A stretch of DNA of 64,000 nt from Bacteroidales bacterium UBA1309 (GTDB lineage Bacteria > Bacteroidota > Bacteroidia > Bacteroidales > Dysgonomonadaceae), in assembly GCA_002307185.1 (NCBI GenBank), contig DBTT01000041.1:41813-105812 (forward strand), given 5' to 3'. Within the stretch, counting starts at the first letter, position 1; each line of letters starts with the position of its first letter. Below are positions 50,679-59,387 of the stretch, piece by piece. The position numbers and the translations under genes are program-made. Under the pieces are notes generated by a model. The model made no database searches, was not told where the DNA came from, and was given only the letters and a program-made list of their open reading frames with translations.

Positions 50679-52783
50679 TCTACCTGAACGAATATGAATA
50701 TCTAAAAAAACTGGGAACAGGAGCTTATGCCACCGTGTTCAAGGCAAGGCACTTGGAACTGGGGTATATCCGGGCAATCCGCGAATTGCATGGAAGCATC
50801 GAAAACCAAAACGATCCCATTTACAAGAATTTCTTGGAGGAATGCAAGATTCTCCTTCGCTTAGGGAATGGCGGCCACCCCAACATTGTTCATATCTACC
50901 GTCCACGCCTCCTTCAAAACAGGGCGTTGGTGGAAATGGATTTTATCGACGGCTGCGACATGGACGATTATTTGAAGGCAAACAACGGCTTTGTTCCGAT
51001 TGCCGAAGTCATCCGTTTTGCCAAAGAAATAAGCAGCGCTTTGGCTTACTGCCACGAAGATATTTTCGAATTCTGCTTGGACAGGAACAAAGAATACAAA
51101 TACGAATTGGAAAGTCCATTCAAAGGACAAACATTTACCATTGAATCGGATCCCGAAGATGGGACAAAGGAGCTATTGACAAGCCTTCAACGGAAAGAGC
51201 TTATCCGTGAATACAAGGTTATTCACAACGACTTGCACTCGAAAAACATCATGTGCAAGAAATATGACGGGAGCTTCATCCTGCTCGATTTTGGATTGGC
51301 AATCCAAGACGGCACAGTGATCAAAAGCAGCAGGCGGAATGGCGGTGCTCCCGAATACAAAGCTCCTGAAAAATGGGACAACGACAGCATCATATCCGAA
51401 CAATCGGACATATACAGCTTTGGTGTCTTGCTGTATGAAATGCTTGCCGGGAGAGTACCTTTCGTTTACGACAAAAGCTTATCGCAATGGCCTGCCGAGT
51501 ACAAACTCAGCGAACAACATAAAAACGAATTGCCGCCCGAGATTGAGACTTTGCGCCGGACAGCTTTCGAAAGCTCCAATCCGGGAAAATTGTATAAAAA
51601 AGATTTTCCTAGTTGGCTTGAGCAGGTGATCCGAAAATGTCTTGCCAAAAAACCAGCGGAAAGGTATGCAAACGGAAAAGAATTAAATACGGAAATAAAG
51701 CATTTTCTCAGCATAAGCAGTACCGTCAACAAACCGGATGGCGGCCATCAAGACCGACCGGCAATAATTCCTGTCGCAGCAAAGCAGAATGCCACAGACA
51801 GCGCACAACCAACTGATGTAAGAAAAAAGGCTATTCAGACTCCAAATATACCAAGCCAGAACAGCGCCAGAAAACAAAGCAGCAATGTTTGGAAGCCAAC
51901 CTTGTTGCTCGTGCTACTTTTGTCATTTCTGGCCGGTGCAATATTTATAATAAGGAAAAGTATGAATAAGCGCCGGCAGCACACGACTGTGAGCGCACCG
52001 CGCGCGGAGCCTATTCCCGAGCCGATTGACACGGTGTCTGAGACCGATCAGGAAGATGTTATTTCCAGCTACACCGAGACGGTGAACGAGGTGAGTTTTG
52101 ACATGGCTGCGGTGCAAGGAGGCACTTTTCAAATGGGAAACAAGCACGGAGAAATAAATGAAAGCCCAGTACACGAGGTCACTCTAAGCAGCTATTACAT
52201 TGGAAGAACAGAAGTCACACAGGCACTTTGGCAAGCAATAATGGGAACAAGCTTATCAGAACAACGGGACAAAGTAAAGCCTGACGAGTCTTTGTACGGC
52301 GAAGGAGACGAATACCCGATGTATTACGTTAGTTGGGAAGATTGCCAAGAATTCATCAACAAATTGAACTCGCTGACGGGCAAGAGCTACCGGTTACCCA
52401 CCGAAGCGGAATGGGAGTTTGCCACCAAGGAAGGTAGCCAAGACGGCGATTACAACTACAGTGGAAGCAATGTCATTGGGAAGGTGGCCTGGTACGATAG
52501 CAACAGCGAACAAACAGCCCATCCAGTGGCAGGGAAGACACCTAACAAGTTGGGTATTTACGACATGAGTGGAAATGTAAGGGAATGGTGTTCCGACTGG
52601 TATGGTGATTACAGTTCTGATACGGAAACAAACCCATCCGGCCCATCCTCCGGGCAAGACCGGGTGAGCCGAGGCGGTGCATGGGATTTTGATGCACCCT
52701 ATTGCCAAACGACTTTTCGCGACAAGGTTCCAGCATCGGATTGCAACCGTAGCTTAGGTTTCCGCCTTGCGGCAGACATTTAG
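50675..52783 (+). CDS. Ser/Thr protein kinase fused to an FGE-sulfatase (SUMF1) domain
   Basis: A 702-residue membrane protein. The kinase domain (about residues 5-345) has the glycine loop LGTGAYATVFKA, DFG at D205, the activation-segment APE motif in PEYKAPEKW, and SDIYSFGVLLYEML. Three changes stand out. The beta-3 Lys is R36 (RAIREL). The catalytic loop is HNDLHSKN with D186, so HRD Arg is Asn and the loop Lys is His. About 45 extra residues precede the catalytic loop. A helix at about 406-427 is followed by an extracytoplasmic FGE-type domain (residues 470-702: GGTFQMGNKHGE, YRLPTEAEWEFA, MSGNVREWCSDWY, RGGAWDF). The FGE fold often binds ligands instead of catalysing. Confidence 0.9.
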   Translation: MIYLNEYEYLKKLGTGAYATVFKARHLELGYIRAIRELHGSIENQNDPIYKNFLEECKILLRLGNGGHPNIVHIYRPRLLQNRALVEMDFIDGCDMDDYLKANNGFVPIAEVIRFAKEISSALAYCHEDIFEFCLDRNKEYKYELESPFKGQTFTIESDPEDGTKELLTSLQRKELIREYKVIHNDLHSKNIMCKKYDGSFILLDFGLAIQDGTVIKSSRRNGGAPEYKAPEKWDNDSIISEQSDIYSFGVLLYEMLAGRVPFVYDKSLSQWPAEYKLSEQHKNELPPEIETLRRTAFESSNPGKLYKKDFPSWLEQVIRKCLAKKPAERYANGKELNTEIKHFLSISSTVNKPDGGHQDRPAIIPVAAKQNATDSAQPTDVRKKAIQTPNIPSQNSARKQSSNVWKPTLLLVLLLSFLAGAIFIIRKSMNKRRQHTTVSAPRAEPIPEPIDTVSETDQEDVISSYTETVNEVSFDMAAVQGGTFQMGNKHGEINESPVHEVTLSSYYIGRTEVTQALWQAIMGTSLSEQRDKVKPDESLYGEGDEYPMYYVSWEDCQEFINKLNSLTGKSYRLPTEAEWEFATKEGSQDGDYNYSGSNVIGKVAWYDSNSEQTAHPVAGKTPNKLGIYDMSGNVREWCSDWYGDYSSDTETNPSGPSSGQDRVSRGGAWDFDAPYCQTTFRDKVPASDCNRSLGFRLAADI

Positions 52784-52807
52784 CCAGAATCATAGAAAAA
52801 GAAAAAG

Positions 52808-55800
52808 ATGAATAACAAGCAACATCGGCGCCGCTTAGAACGCACTTCCCTGATTTTAGTAACAGTTGTGTTATCTCTCGGGTTTTTCATTTTGTATGGC
52901 AACATGAAAAAACAATTCGAACTTACCGAAAAAGGCTATAAGGATGGTTCTGTGGTCAATCTGACGAAAGAGGTTAATCCAACAGCTTTGGCAAACGTAC
53001 TTCTGGTTGGTAATTATGTGTCAGACAAAAAGGATGCAGGTTTTATTGCACAGCATTTAGCAAAGAAACTCCAAACTACGCCGCTGCTCAACTTGGGGAC
53101 GCTGAACCTGAACGCTTTCAAAGTAGCGGCTGATTCTGCCTTTAAATATGGTGGAAATGGTTTGCATGAAAGGGTGGAAAGCTCCCGAGAAAACCTTCGG
53201 GTCAGCCATACTGGGCAACTTGAATATGGTGGAAATGGAATAACAAAATCTTTTTCGGGAGGAAGCAAAGACAATTGCAGCCTAAGTGTAAGAGTCGAAC
53301 AGCCAAACAAGAGGGCAAATTGGTTCCAGCAACATGTTTTGCACAAAACGAGCGTTCCCTCTAAATCGGTAGTTGTCGAACTGAAAGAACACTATTACGA
53401 CTCCCTCCAAACGGCATGCGATTCAGTTGTAGGCTATGCCTTGACTGGAGCGAACGGGAAGGCTAGCTTTACTGGCCTGAAAAATGACGGGTATTACAGC
53501 GTGTTGCCTATCAAGCAAGGTTTTGAATATGGCTCACCAAAAGGAACAGTTCAAAAAGCTTTAGGCAAAATGAGTGCTTCGAACAGAAAATTCAGTTTCA
53601 CCCAGCAAGAACACACCATTTCACCGTTCGATGCATCTACTTATTCACAGATCAAAGACGATAACATATTCACAGTTCGCACACCCAAACAATTCGAAAA
53701 CAGCTCGATAGCCTATATTGTACTCTTTATGTTGGGATGGTGGTTCTTGCACATTTTTTTTTGCATCCGCAAAAAGGATACAGACCAACTGTTGGCCCCC
53801 GTGTTAATGGCCTTGTCAGGAATAGGCTTGTTGATGATGTATTCGACAGCCAACCCTTTGGTCGATACTCTTCTTGGCAATGAGATGGTGAAAGGAGCAA
53901 TCTTCGGGATCATCCTGATTGCCGTTATCACGGAAATTGATTTTGTGAAATTCTTTAATTCCCATTACCAATGGTTTGGATGGCTCAGAAAACTAACTGA
54001 ATTCCAGTACAAAAAATTCCCCGATTTGCAGTTTGATTTTTTCTTGCAATTCCTTTTTTGGATGGCTAAACCATTCACTGAAAAAGTGAAACAAATTAAG
54101 GTCAAAGGAAAGCTAAACGTTTTCAATACTGTATTTTTCTACGTCCGATTTTCCGTATTCCTCGCATTGCTACCTATCGAGTTGCTGCTTAGGGCAATCA
54201 GAACTTTGTATAAACACCTTCCTCCAAATCTGCAACGGATAAAACTCACCGAAGGAAGTGGCTACTTGATCCTGGCACTCACATTGGCCAGCCTCCTTTT
54301 TCCCTTTGGGGACGGCCCGGAAGGAAGCGGCGTGAAAGTCAACTTGCTCTTCTTTCAGCCGAGTGAAATAACAAAATACCTGATAATCTTCTTTGTGTCT
54401 TCATTTTTCGTGCTGAACAAACGGGCAGAAAAACTCCAAGCATTTTCAGAAAAGATGAGCAGTAAATCGTTCTCCTTGCAGGCAAGAACAGTAGTTGGCG
54501 TCATCTTAGGTCTCGTTATCTTGCTGGGATTCTACCTTGCACTGGGCGACATGGGCCCAGCACTGGTGCTCACCATTTCGTTTATCATCATCTATTCCGT
54601 GGCTCGCCGCGATACGCAATACCTCTTTCTCGGAACGGCCATTTTTGCGGCAATGCTCTTCGGCGGATATAAGTTGAGTCATGGTTCTCAATTAGTTACT
54701 GCAGGTGTCTCGGTTTTATGGCTGGCGGGATGGCTTGCTTACGGCTACTTGAAGCCTCGAAAACAATTGTTTGAAAGTGCCATCTTTCTGAATTTGGTGA
54801 TTGCTGCTTTTATATTTGGCAGCAACCTCCCAAAAGTAGGGCAACGTCTGCAAGAGAGAAACGACATTTATGCCAATGTGTGGGACAATGAAGTGAACGG
54901 CGGCGACCAATTAGTGCAAGGATTGTGGAGTTTGGCTTCCGGAGGCCTTTCCGGACAAGGCCTGGGCGAAGGTAATCCGAATCTAGTTGCGGCCTACCAC
55001 ACCGACATGATGCTGACAAGTATCGGTGAGGAATTGGGGCTGATCGGCTTGCTGTTTGTGATTGCATGCATGGCAATTTTGCTTCACAGAAGTTTGCTTA
55101 TTGCCAGAAGAGCGGGCAATCCTTTCGCTTTTTATTTGGCTACGGGAATTGCTGTTGTCACGGCTGTGCAGTTTTTGGTGATTGCATCGGGCTGCATCGG
55201 ACTCATTCCGCTCACAGGTGTCGCTGTGCCATTTCTAAGTTATGGAAAAACAAGCCTGATTATCAACCTTGCTGCGTTCGGAATTCTATTTTCCATTTCG
55301 CAAATAAGAGCCAAACAAACGCAAGCCATCTACCAAGAAATTTACAAATACACGGTGCTGTATAGCAGTCTTGCCTACTTTGCCGCCTCCTTGATCGTGT
55401 TGGCATTTTTGGCCAGATACCAGCTATTTGAGCGTAGCGAAACGCTTGTTCGTCCAGCATTTTCGAGCGACAAACAAGGAGCTAGATTCGTCGAATACAA
55501 CCCACGTATAAATCTAATAATGAAGCAAATATATGCAGGTAATATTTACGACCGTAATGGACTCTTGCTTGCAACCAACGAAAAAGAATTGCTCGAAAAA
55601 CCTGAAATAAGGAAAAAGATTCAGAATGCAGGCATCCACAAGCAAGACATTGAAACGGAAGTTCAAAAACGCAAAAAAAGGTATTACCCATTTGGTGACA
55701 ACCTGTTTTTCATGGTTGGCGATTACAACACTTCCGTCTTGTGGAACGACGACAACGACAACCCGCACGGATACCTCGCAGAGCGCAGGCACTTGGCCGC

Positions 55801-57292
55801 TTTGCGGGGATTCAACAATTTGAAATACGATGGAGGCGGGGAAACCAACAAGGTGGTGCTGACGGCAAAGAAATACAAACCTTCGCCATTTATTCACCCG
55901 ATTGAGAAAACGTTCAAATATTCGGATTACGATTACAGCGCATTGGCACCTATCCTCGAAGAAGGAATCGGCGGAAGCAGGCTCAAAGAATGGAACGATA
56001 TGCGCAAAACCCGCGACATTGCCTTGACAATAGACGCATCCCTGCAAACGAAAATGCAAAATGGGCTAAGGGGCTATGCGCTTGCTAATTTCAACAACCG
56101 ATCGTACAATAAGCTCCGGATATCTGTCGTGGTGCTGAATGCCAAATCGGGCGAATTGCTTTGCTCTGCCAATTACCCTTTGCCCAACCAGGACAGGCTT
56201 AAGAATGCCCCTTTCGTATATGATGAAAAAGACAAAAACGAGAAAGCTTACACCGACCGCGATTTGGGATTGACTTTCCAAACAGCTCCGGGCTCCACAG
56301 CCAAAGTGATGTCAGCCATCGCCGGATTACTGAAATTAGGAAAAGCGGCGGCAAGCAAAACATACTTTGTAGATCCTCGGGAAACGATCGAAACAGATAT
56401 AGAACCTAGTAATTACCGTGTAACCATGGAAGATGCCATCGTGAAATCGTCCAACTGCTATTTTGTGAATCTGGTGAACGACCAAAACCTGTATCCTGAA
56501 TTGGATAGTATCTATTCAACGGTGGGCATCCGAATAGACAAACACATTACGAGAAAACAGAATGGAACTTCCAGAATTTTCTTCAAGTCACTCACACCCT
56601 ATTTTTTGAATTACGAACCTGCAACGGAAGAATACAAATCGGAGATCAGATCGGCAGGGGAAAATGCAACCCGCATCTATCGGGACTATGTGGAAAAACG
56701 ATCCCGCAACAGCGTTTTCGAAAAAATGAGCGGATACAACAAGGTCAGCGGCCACGAATGGAACGAATGTGCCTGGGCTTGGGGACAAGGAACACTCAGG
56801 GCGACACCTTTGAATATGGCACGGATCACCTCGATTGTGGCCAACGATGGCAGACTGGCACCTACACACTATGTACTTAAAGGGAATGAGAACTTAAAAA
56901 TACCAAAGGCCAAGCCCATCACCGTACTTTCATCAGCCGATGCTCAGATTTTAAAGGAATATATGACAACGGAATCCATGCAAGAACAAAGATCCCGTAA
57001 CGGTGTCTCATTCAACCGCAGCATTGGAGGCAAAACAGGAACGCCCGAAAGGGAACTTCATTTCACACTATTTGACCCGACAGGAAAACCCAGGACGAAC
57101 AAAAAAGGGAAATTAGTGACCGAAAACCTGACGACCAACGACGGCTGGTATATATTTTTCACGAATTCACCCACCCCTCTCGCAGTAGCAGTTCGCATGG
57201 AACGACTTTTTGGGAAAGGGTCGGGAGAAGCAGTCCGCCTGACAGACCGTGTGGTGTTGAGAACTTTGGAAGAGGCCGGCTATTTCAAATAA
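52808..57292 (+). CDS. SEDS glycosyltransferase (RodA/FtsW) fused to a class B penicillin-binding protein
   Basis: A 1,494-residue single frame. Residues 1-300: one helix, then an extracytoplasmic region containing a prealbumin-like fold (VVGYALTGANGKASFTGLKN) and paired KYGGNG/EYGGNG motifs. Residues 300-875: SEDS membrane domain with LLFFQPSEITKYLI, LASGGLSGQGLGEGN, the probable catalytic D733 in AYHTDMMLTSIGEELGL and PFLSYGKTSL; a 100-residue insertion sits after the second SEDS helix (about 378-480). Residues 890-1494: transpeptidase with S1163-TAK, S1214-SN and K1409-TG motifs intact. The fusion would polymerise and crosslink glycan strands in one chain. Frame and motifs show no frameshift. 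Confidence 0.93.
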   Translation: MNNKQHRRRLERTSLILVTVVLSLGFFILYGNMKKQFELTEKGYKDGSVVNLTKEVNPTALANVLLVGNYVSDKKDAGFIAQHLAKKLQTTPLLNLGTLNLNAFKVAADSAFKYGGNGLHERVESSRENLRVSHTGQLEYGGNGITKSFSGGSKDNCSLSVRVEQPNKRANWFQQHVLHKTSVPSKSVVVELKEHYYDSLQTACDSVVGYALTGANGKASFTGLKNDGYYSVLPIKQGFEYGSPKGTVQKALGKMSASNRKFSFTQQEHTISPFDASTYSQIKDDNIFTVRTPKQFENSSIAYIVLFMLGWWFLHIFFCIRKKDTDQLLAPVLMALSGIGLLMMYSTANPLVDTLLGNEMVKGAIFGIILIAVITEIDFVKFFNSHYQWFGWLRKLTEFQYKKFPDLQFDFFLQFLFWMAKPFTEKVKQIKVKGKLNVFNTVFFYVRFSVFLALLPIELLLRAIRTLYKHLPPNLQRIKLTEGSGYLILALTLASLLFPFGDGPEGSGVKVNLLFFQPSEITKYLIIFFVSSFFVLNKRAEKLQAFSEKMSSKSFSLQARTVVGVILGLVILLGFYLALGDMGPALVLTISFIIIYSVARRDTQYLFLGTAIFAAMLFGGYKLSHGSQLVTAGVSVLWLAGWLAYGYLKPRKQLFESAIFLNLVIAAFIFGSNLPKVGQRLQERNDIYANVWDNEVNGGDQLVQGLWSLASGGLSGQGLGEGNPNLVAAYHTDMMLTSIGEELGLIGLLFVIACMAILLHRSLLIARRAGNPFAFYLATGIAVVTAVQFLVIASGCIGLIPLTGVAVPFLSYGKTSLIINLAAFGILFSISQIRAKQTQAIYQEIYKYTVLYSSLAYFAASLIVLAFLARYQLFERSETLVRPAFSSDKQGARFVEYNPRINLIMKQIYAGNIYDRNGLLLATNEKELLEKPEIRKKIQNAGIHKQDIETEVQKRKKRYYPFGDNLFFMVGDYNTSVLWNDDNDNPHGYLAERRHLAALRGFNNLKYDGGGETNKVVLTAKKYKPSPFIHPIEKTFKYSDYDYSALAPILEEGIGGSRLKEWNDMRKTRDIALTIDASLQTKMQNGLRGYALANFNNRSYNKLRISVVVLNAKSGELLCSANYPLPNQDRLKNAPFVYDEKDKNEKAYTDRDLGLTFQTAPGSTAKVMSAIAGLLKLGKAAASKTYFVDPRETIETDIEPSNYRVTMEDAIVKSSNCYFVNLVNDQNLYPELDSIYSTVGIRIDKHITRKQNGTSRIFFKSLTPYFLNYEPATEEYKSEIRSAGENATRIYRDYVEKRSRNSVFEKMSGYNKVSGHEWNECAWAWGQGTLRATPLNMARITSIVANDGRLAPTHYVLKGNENLKIPKAKPITVLSSADAQILKEYMTTESMQEQRSRNGVSFNRSIGGKTGTPERELHFTLFDPTGKPRTNKKGKLVTENLTTNDGWYIFFTNSPTPLAVAVRMERLFGKGSGEAVRLTDRVVLRTLEEAGYFK

Positions 57293-57345
57293 AAAGAATA
57301 TAGAGTATCTTTTTCGATCATTTCATTATATAACAAGAAAGACTT

Positions 57346-58236
57346 ATGCTAAAGAAATTGCTTAAATTATTAATACCGCAGGACGATACCGAATCCGATT
57401 CATCGGGAAACATTTCTCAGCGCCCATCGCAAGAGCAAGCCCTGGAGGAAAAGCTGGGAAACGGGCAGAATTTGTCCATTGCAGGTGAAGACAATATCAT
57501 CGACGTACAGGCAAATTTGCTGAATGCCATAGCCGGTTACTTCAAGCCTTACTATGGGAAACGGGAGTTCAAGGAAACAATCGTCATTTGGGTTGCCAAC
57601 GAACAACAACTCCTGCAAGCCGAAGTTCGGGAAAAAGGATTCGAAGAAGCTTTGCGCAGAGAATTCCAAAACCGACAATTGGAGGCCTTGGTGGATGCAG
57701 CCATCCTTTTCGAAACCCAAACACCACCCCAAAATGGAGCTTGGACAGAAGTGGCCAAAGGGATATTTATCGAAATCCGCCCGTTGGAAGTTAGAACAAT
57801 CCAAACCGCCACTAAAGCCCAAATAAGCTTGGTGGGTGGAACGGGATCGCTTTTCAAGGAAACCGTATTGCTCGACTCCACTGAACAACGGATATACAAC
57901 ATCGGAAGATGCGAAACAGCACGGGATAATGGAATACACATCAACCACATAGCTATCAGGGATAACGACAACGAACAGGCCTCCAACAACAATTGCGTCA
58001 GCCGAAAACATGCCCGGATTGTTTTCAAGGAAGGAGCTGGTTTTTGCCTGCAAGCCTTGGCCGGGGGATGCCGCCCGTTGGGAGGCGGCTCCACAAAAGT
58101 GTTCCGAAATGGAATAGAGGTATCGGAGCTTCGGGACATAAGCATGTTGTTTCCTATGCGTGATGGCGATTTGATCGAATTAGGAAAAGCTGTGCTTCTA
58201 AAATTTGAAACGAAAGAAGAGAATCACGAAAAATAA
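57346..58236 (+). CDS. FHA-domain protein
   Basis: A 296-residue cytoplasmic protein. The C-terminal 130 residues form a good FHA domain: QRIYNIGRCETARDNGIHIN, then NCVSRKHARIVF (Ser-Arg-x-His), FRNGIEVSEL, MRDGDLIELGKAVLLKF. The phosphothreonine-contact Arg and Ser appear present. Residues 60-175 (YGKREFKETIVIWVANEQQL, FQNRQLEALVDAAILFET, WTEVAKGIFIEI) look like the DUF3662-type head of FhaA. It lies 53 bases after the SEDS-PBP gene and is the probable phosphopeptide reader of the kinase in the cluster. Confidence 0.87.
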   Translation: MLKKLLKLLIPQDDTESDSSGNISQRPSQEQALEEKLGNGQNLSIAGEDNIIDVQANLLNAIAGYFKPYYGKREFKETIVIWVANEQQLLQAEVREKGFEEALRREFQNRQLEALVDAAILFETQTPPQNGAWTEVAKGIFIEIRPLEVRTIQTATKAQISLVGGTGSLFKETVLLDSTEQRIYNIGRCETARDNGIHINHIAIRDNDNEQASNNNCVSRKHARIVFKEGAGFCLQALAGGCRPLGGGSTKVFRNGIEVSELRDISMLFPMRDGDLIELGKAVLLKFETKEENHEK

Positions 58237-58305
58237 GCGACCAAATTCGCCTATATCATTCGTCGCAAAAATTGTTGTTACAATTGGATTTCTTCATAGA
58301 ATAAG

Positions 58306-58336
58306 TTTCCGATGCGATTTCATTTTCTTAAATTTG
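58306..58336 (+). promoter_or_regulatory. Promoter of the FabK-like gene
   Basis: TTTC (58306-58309), 19 bases, TAAATTTG (58329-58336) followed by C. The start codon is 51 bases downstream. It marks the end of the kinase/SEDS-PBP transcription unit. Confidence 0.5.
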
Positions 58337-58386
58337 CAGATAAAACATTTTTTTTCATCGAACTATTTAAAATCAAGAAATAAAAC

Positions 58387-59334
58387 ATGGCAAACAGAAT
58401 AACTTCCTTATTTGGGATAAACTATCCTATCATATCAGGCGGAATGGTTTGGTGCAGTGGTTGGCGATTGGCTTCTGCTGTTAGCAATGCGGGTGGCTTG
58501 GGGCTTATTGGCGCAGGATCGATGCATCCCGAGGTCTTGCGCGAGCATATCCAAAAATGCAAAGCCGCCACCGACAAACCTTTTGGTGTGAATGTGCCAA
58601 TGCTTTATCCAAATATCGAAGAAATTATTCAGATCATCATAGAAGAAAAAATTCCCGTGGTATTCACATCTGCCGGAAACCCGAAAACTTGGACGAAAAA
58701 GCTTCAGGAAAATGGGATCAAAGTGGCGCACGTGGTGTCAAGTTCCAAATTCGCATTGAAGTGCCAGGAAGCAGGAGTGGATGCAGTGGTGGCAGAAGGA
58801 TTTGAGGCCGGAGGACACAACGGGCACGAAGAAACCACGACCTTGACACTGATCCCTCAAGTGAGAAAAGCGATCACCATTCCCCTGATTGCAGCCGGAG
58901 GTATCGCCACAGGTAGCGGCATGCTGGCTGCTTTTGCGTTGGGTGCGGAAGGGGTTCAGATTGGAACTCGTTTTGCACTAAGCCAGGAAAGTTCTGCTTC
59001 CGAAGAATTTAAGAAACTGTGTGTTGATCTGAAAGAAGGAGACACCCTGCTCTCCTTGAAGAAAATTGGACCAACCCGTTTGGTGAAAAATGAATTCTTC
59101 AAACAGGTGCAAGAAGCCGAAAGCCGTGGTGCTACGCCCGAAGAGCTAAAAGAATTGCTTGGCAGAGGCCGGGCAAAAAAAGGAATCTTTGAAGGAGATT
59201 TGGTGGAAGGCGAATTAGAAATCGGGCAAATATCAGCGTTGATCGACGATTTACCATCCGCTGACGAGATTGTAGAAACAATAATAGCCGAATTTAACAA
59301 AAACAAATCACAGCTGGCAGAGCTGAGCTTTTAA
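58387..59334 (+). CDS. NAD(P)H-dependent flavin oxidoreductase, FabK/nitronate monooxygenase family
   Basis: A 315-residue FMN enzyme with a TIM barrel. Motifs: FGINYPIISGGMVWCSGWRLASAVSNAGGLG at the N-terminus, PFGVNVPML, VVFTSAGNPK, the flavin-site VVAEGFEAGGHNG, PLIAAGGIATGSGMLAAFALGAEGVQIGTRF. The H-N-G of AGGHNG is shared by nitronate monooxygenases and the enoyl-ACP reductase FabK. Sequence alone does not decide between them. It has its own promoter. Confidence 0.9.
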   Translation: MANRITSLFGINYPIISGGMVWCSGWRLASAVSNAGGLGLIGAGSMHPEVLREHIQKCKAATDKPFGVNVPMLYPNIEEIIQIIIEEKIPVVFTSAGNPKTWTKKLQENGIKVAHVVSSSKFALKCQEAGVDAVVAEGFEAGGHNGHEETTTLTLIPQVRKAITIPLIAAGGIATGSGMLAAFALGAEGVQIGTRFALSQESSASEEFKKLCVDLKEGDTLLSLKKIGPTRLVKNEFFKQVQEAESRGATPEELKELLGRGRAKKGIFEGDLVEGELEIGQISALIDDLPSADEIVETIIAEFNKNKSQLAELSF

Positions 59335-59373
59335 TATCTATTTGAGACGGAATTAAGATTTCATTAATTTCCG

Positions 59374-59381
59374 TATCTTTG
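59374..59381 (+). promoter_or_regulatory. -7 element very close to the WalJ-like start codon
   Basis: TATCTTTG followed by C. The ATG at 59388 begins only 6 bases after the element, so the transcript would have almost no leader. No clear -33 element is present. Confidence 0.5.
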
Positions 59382-59387
59382 CAAATT

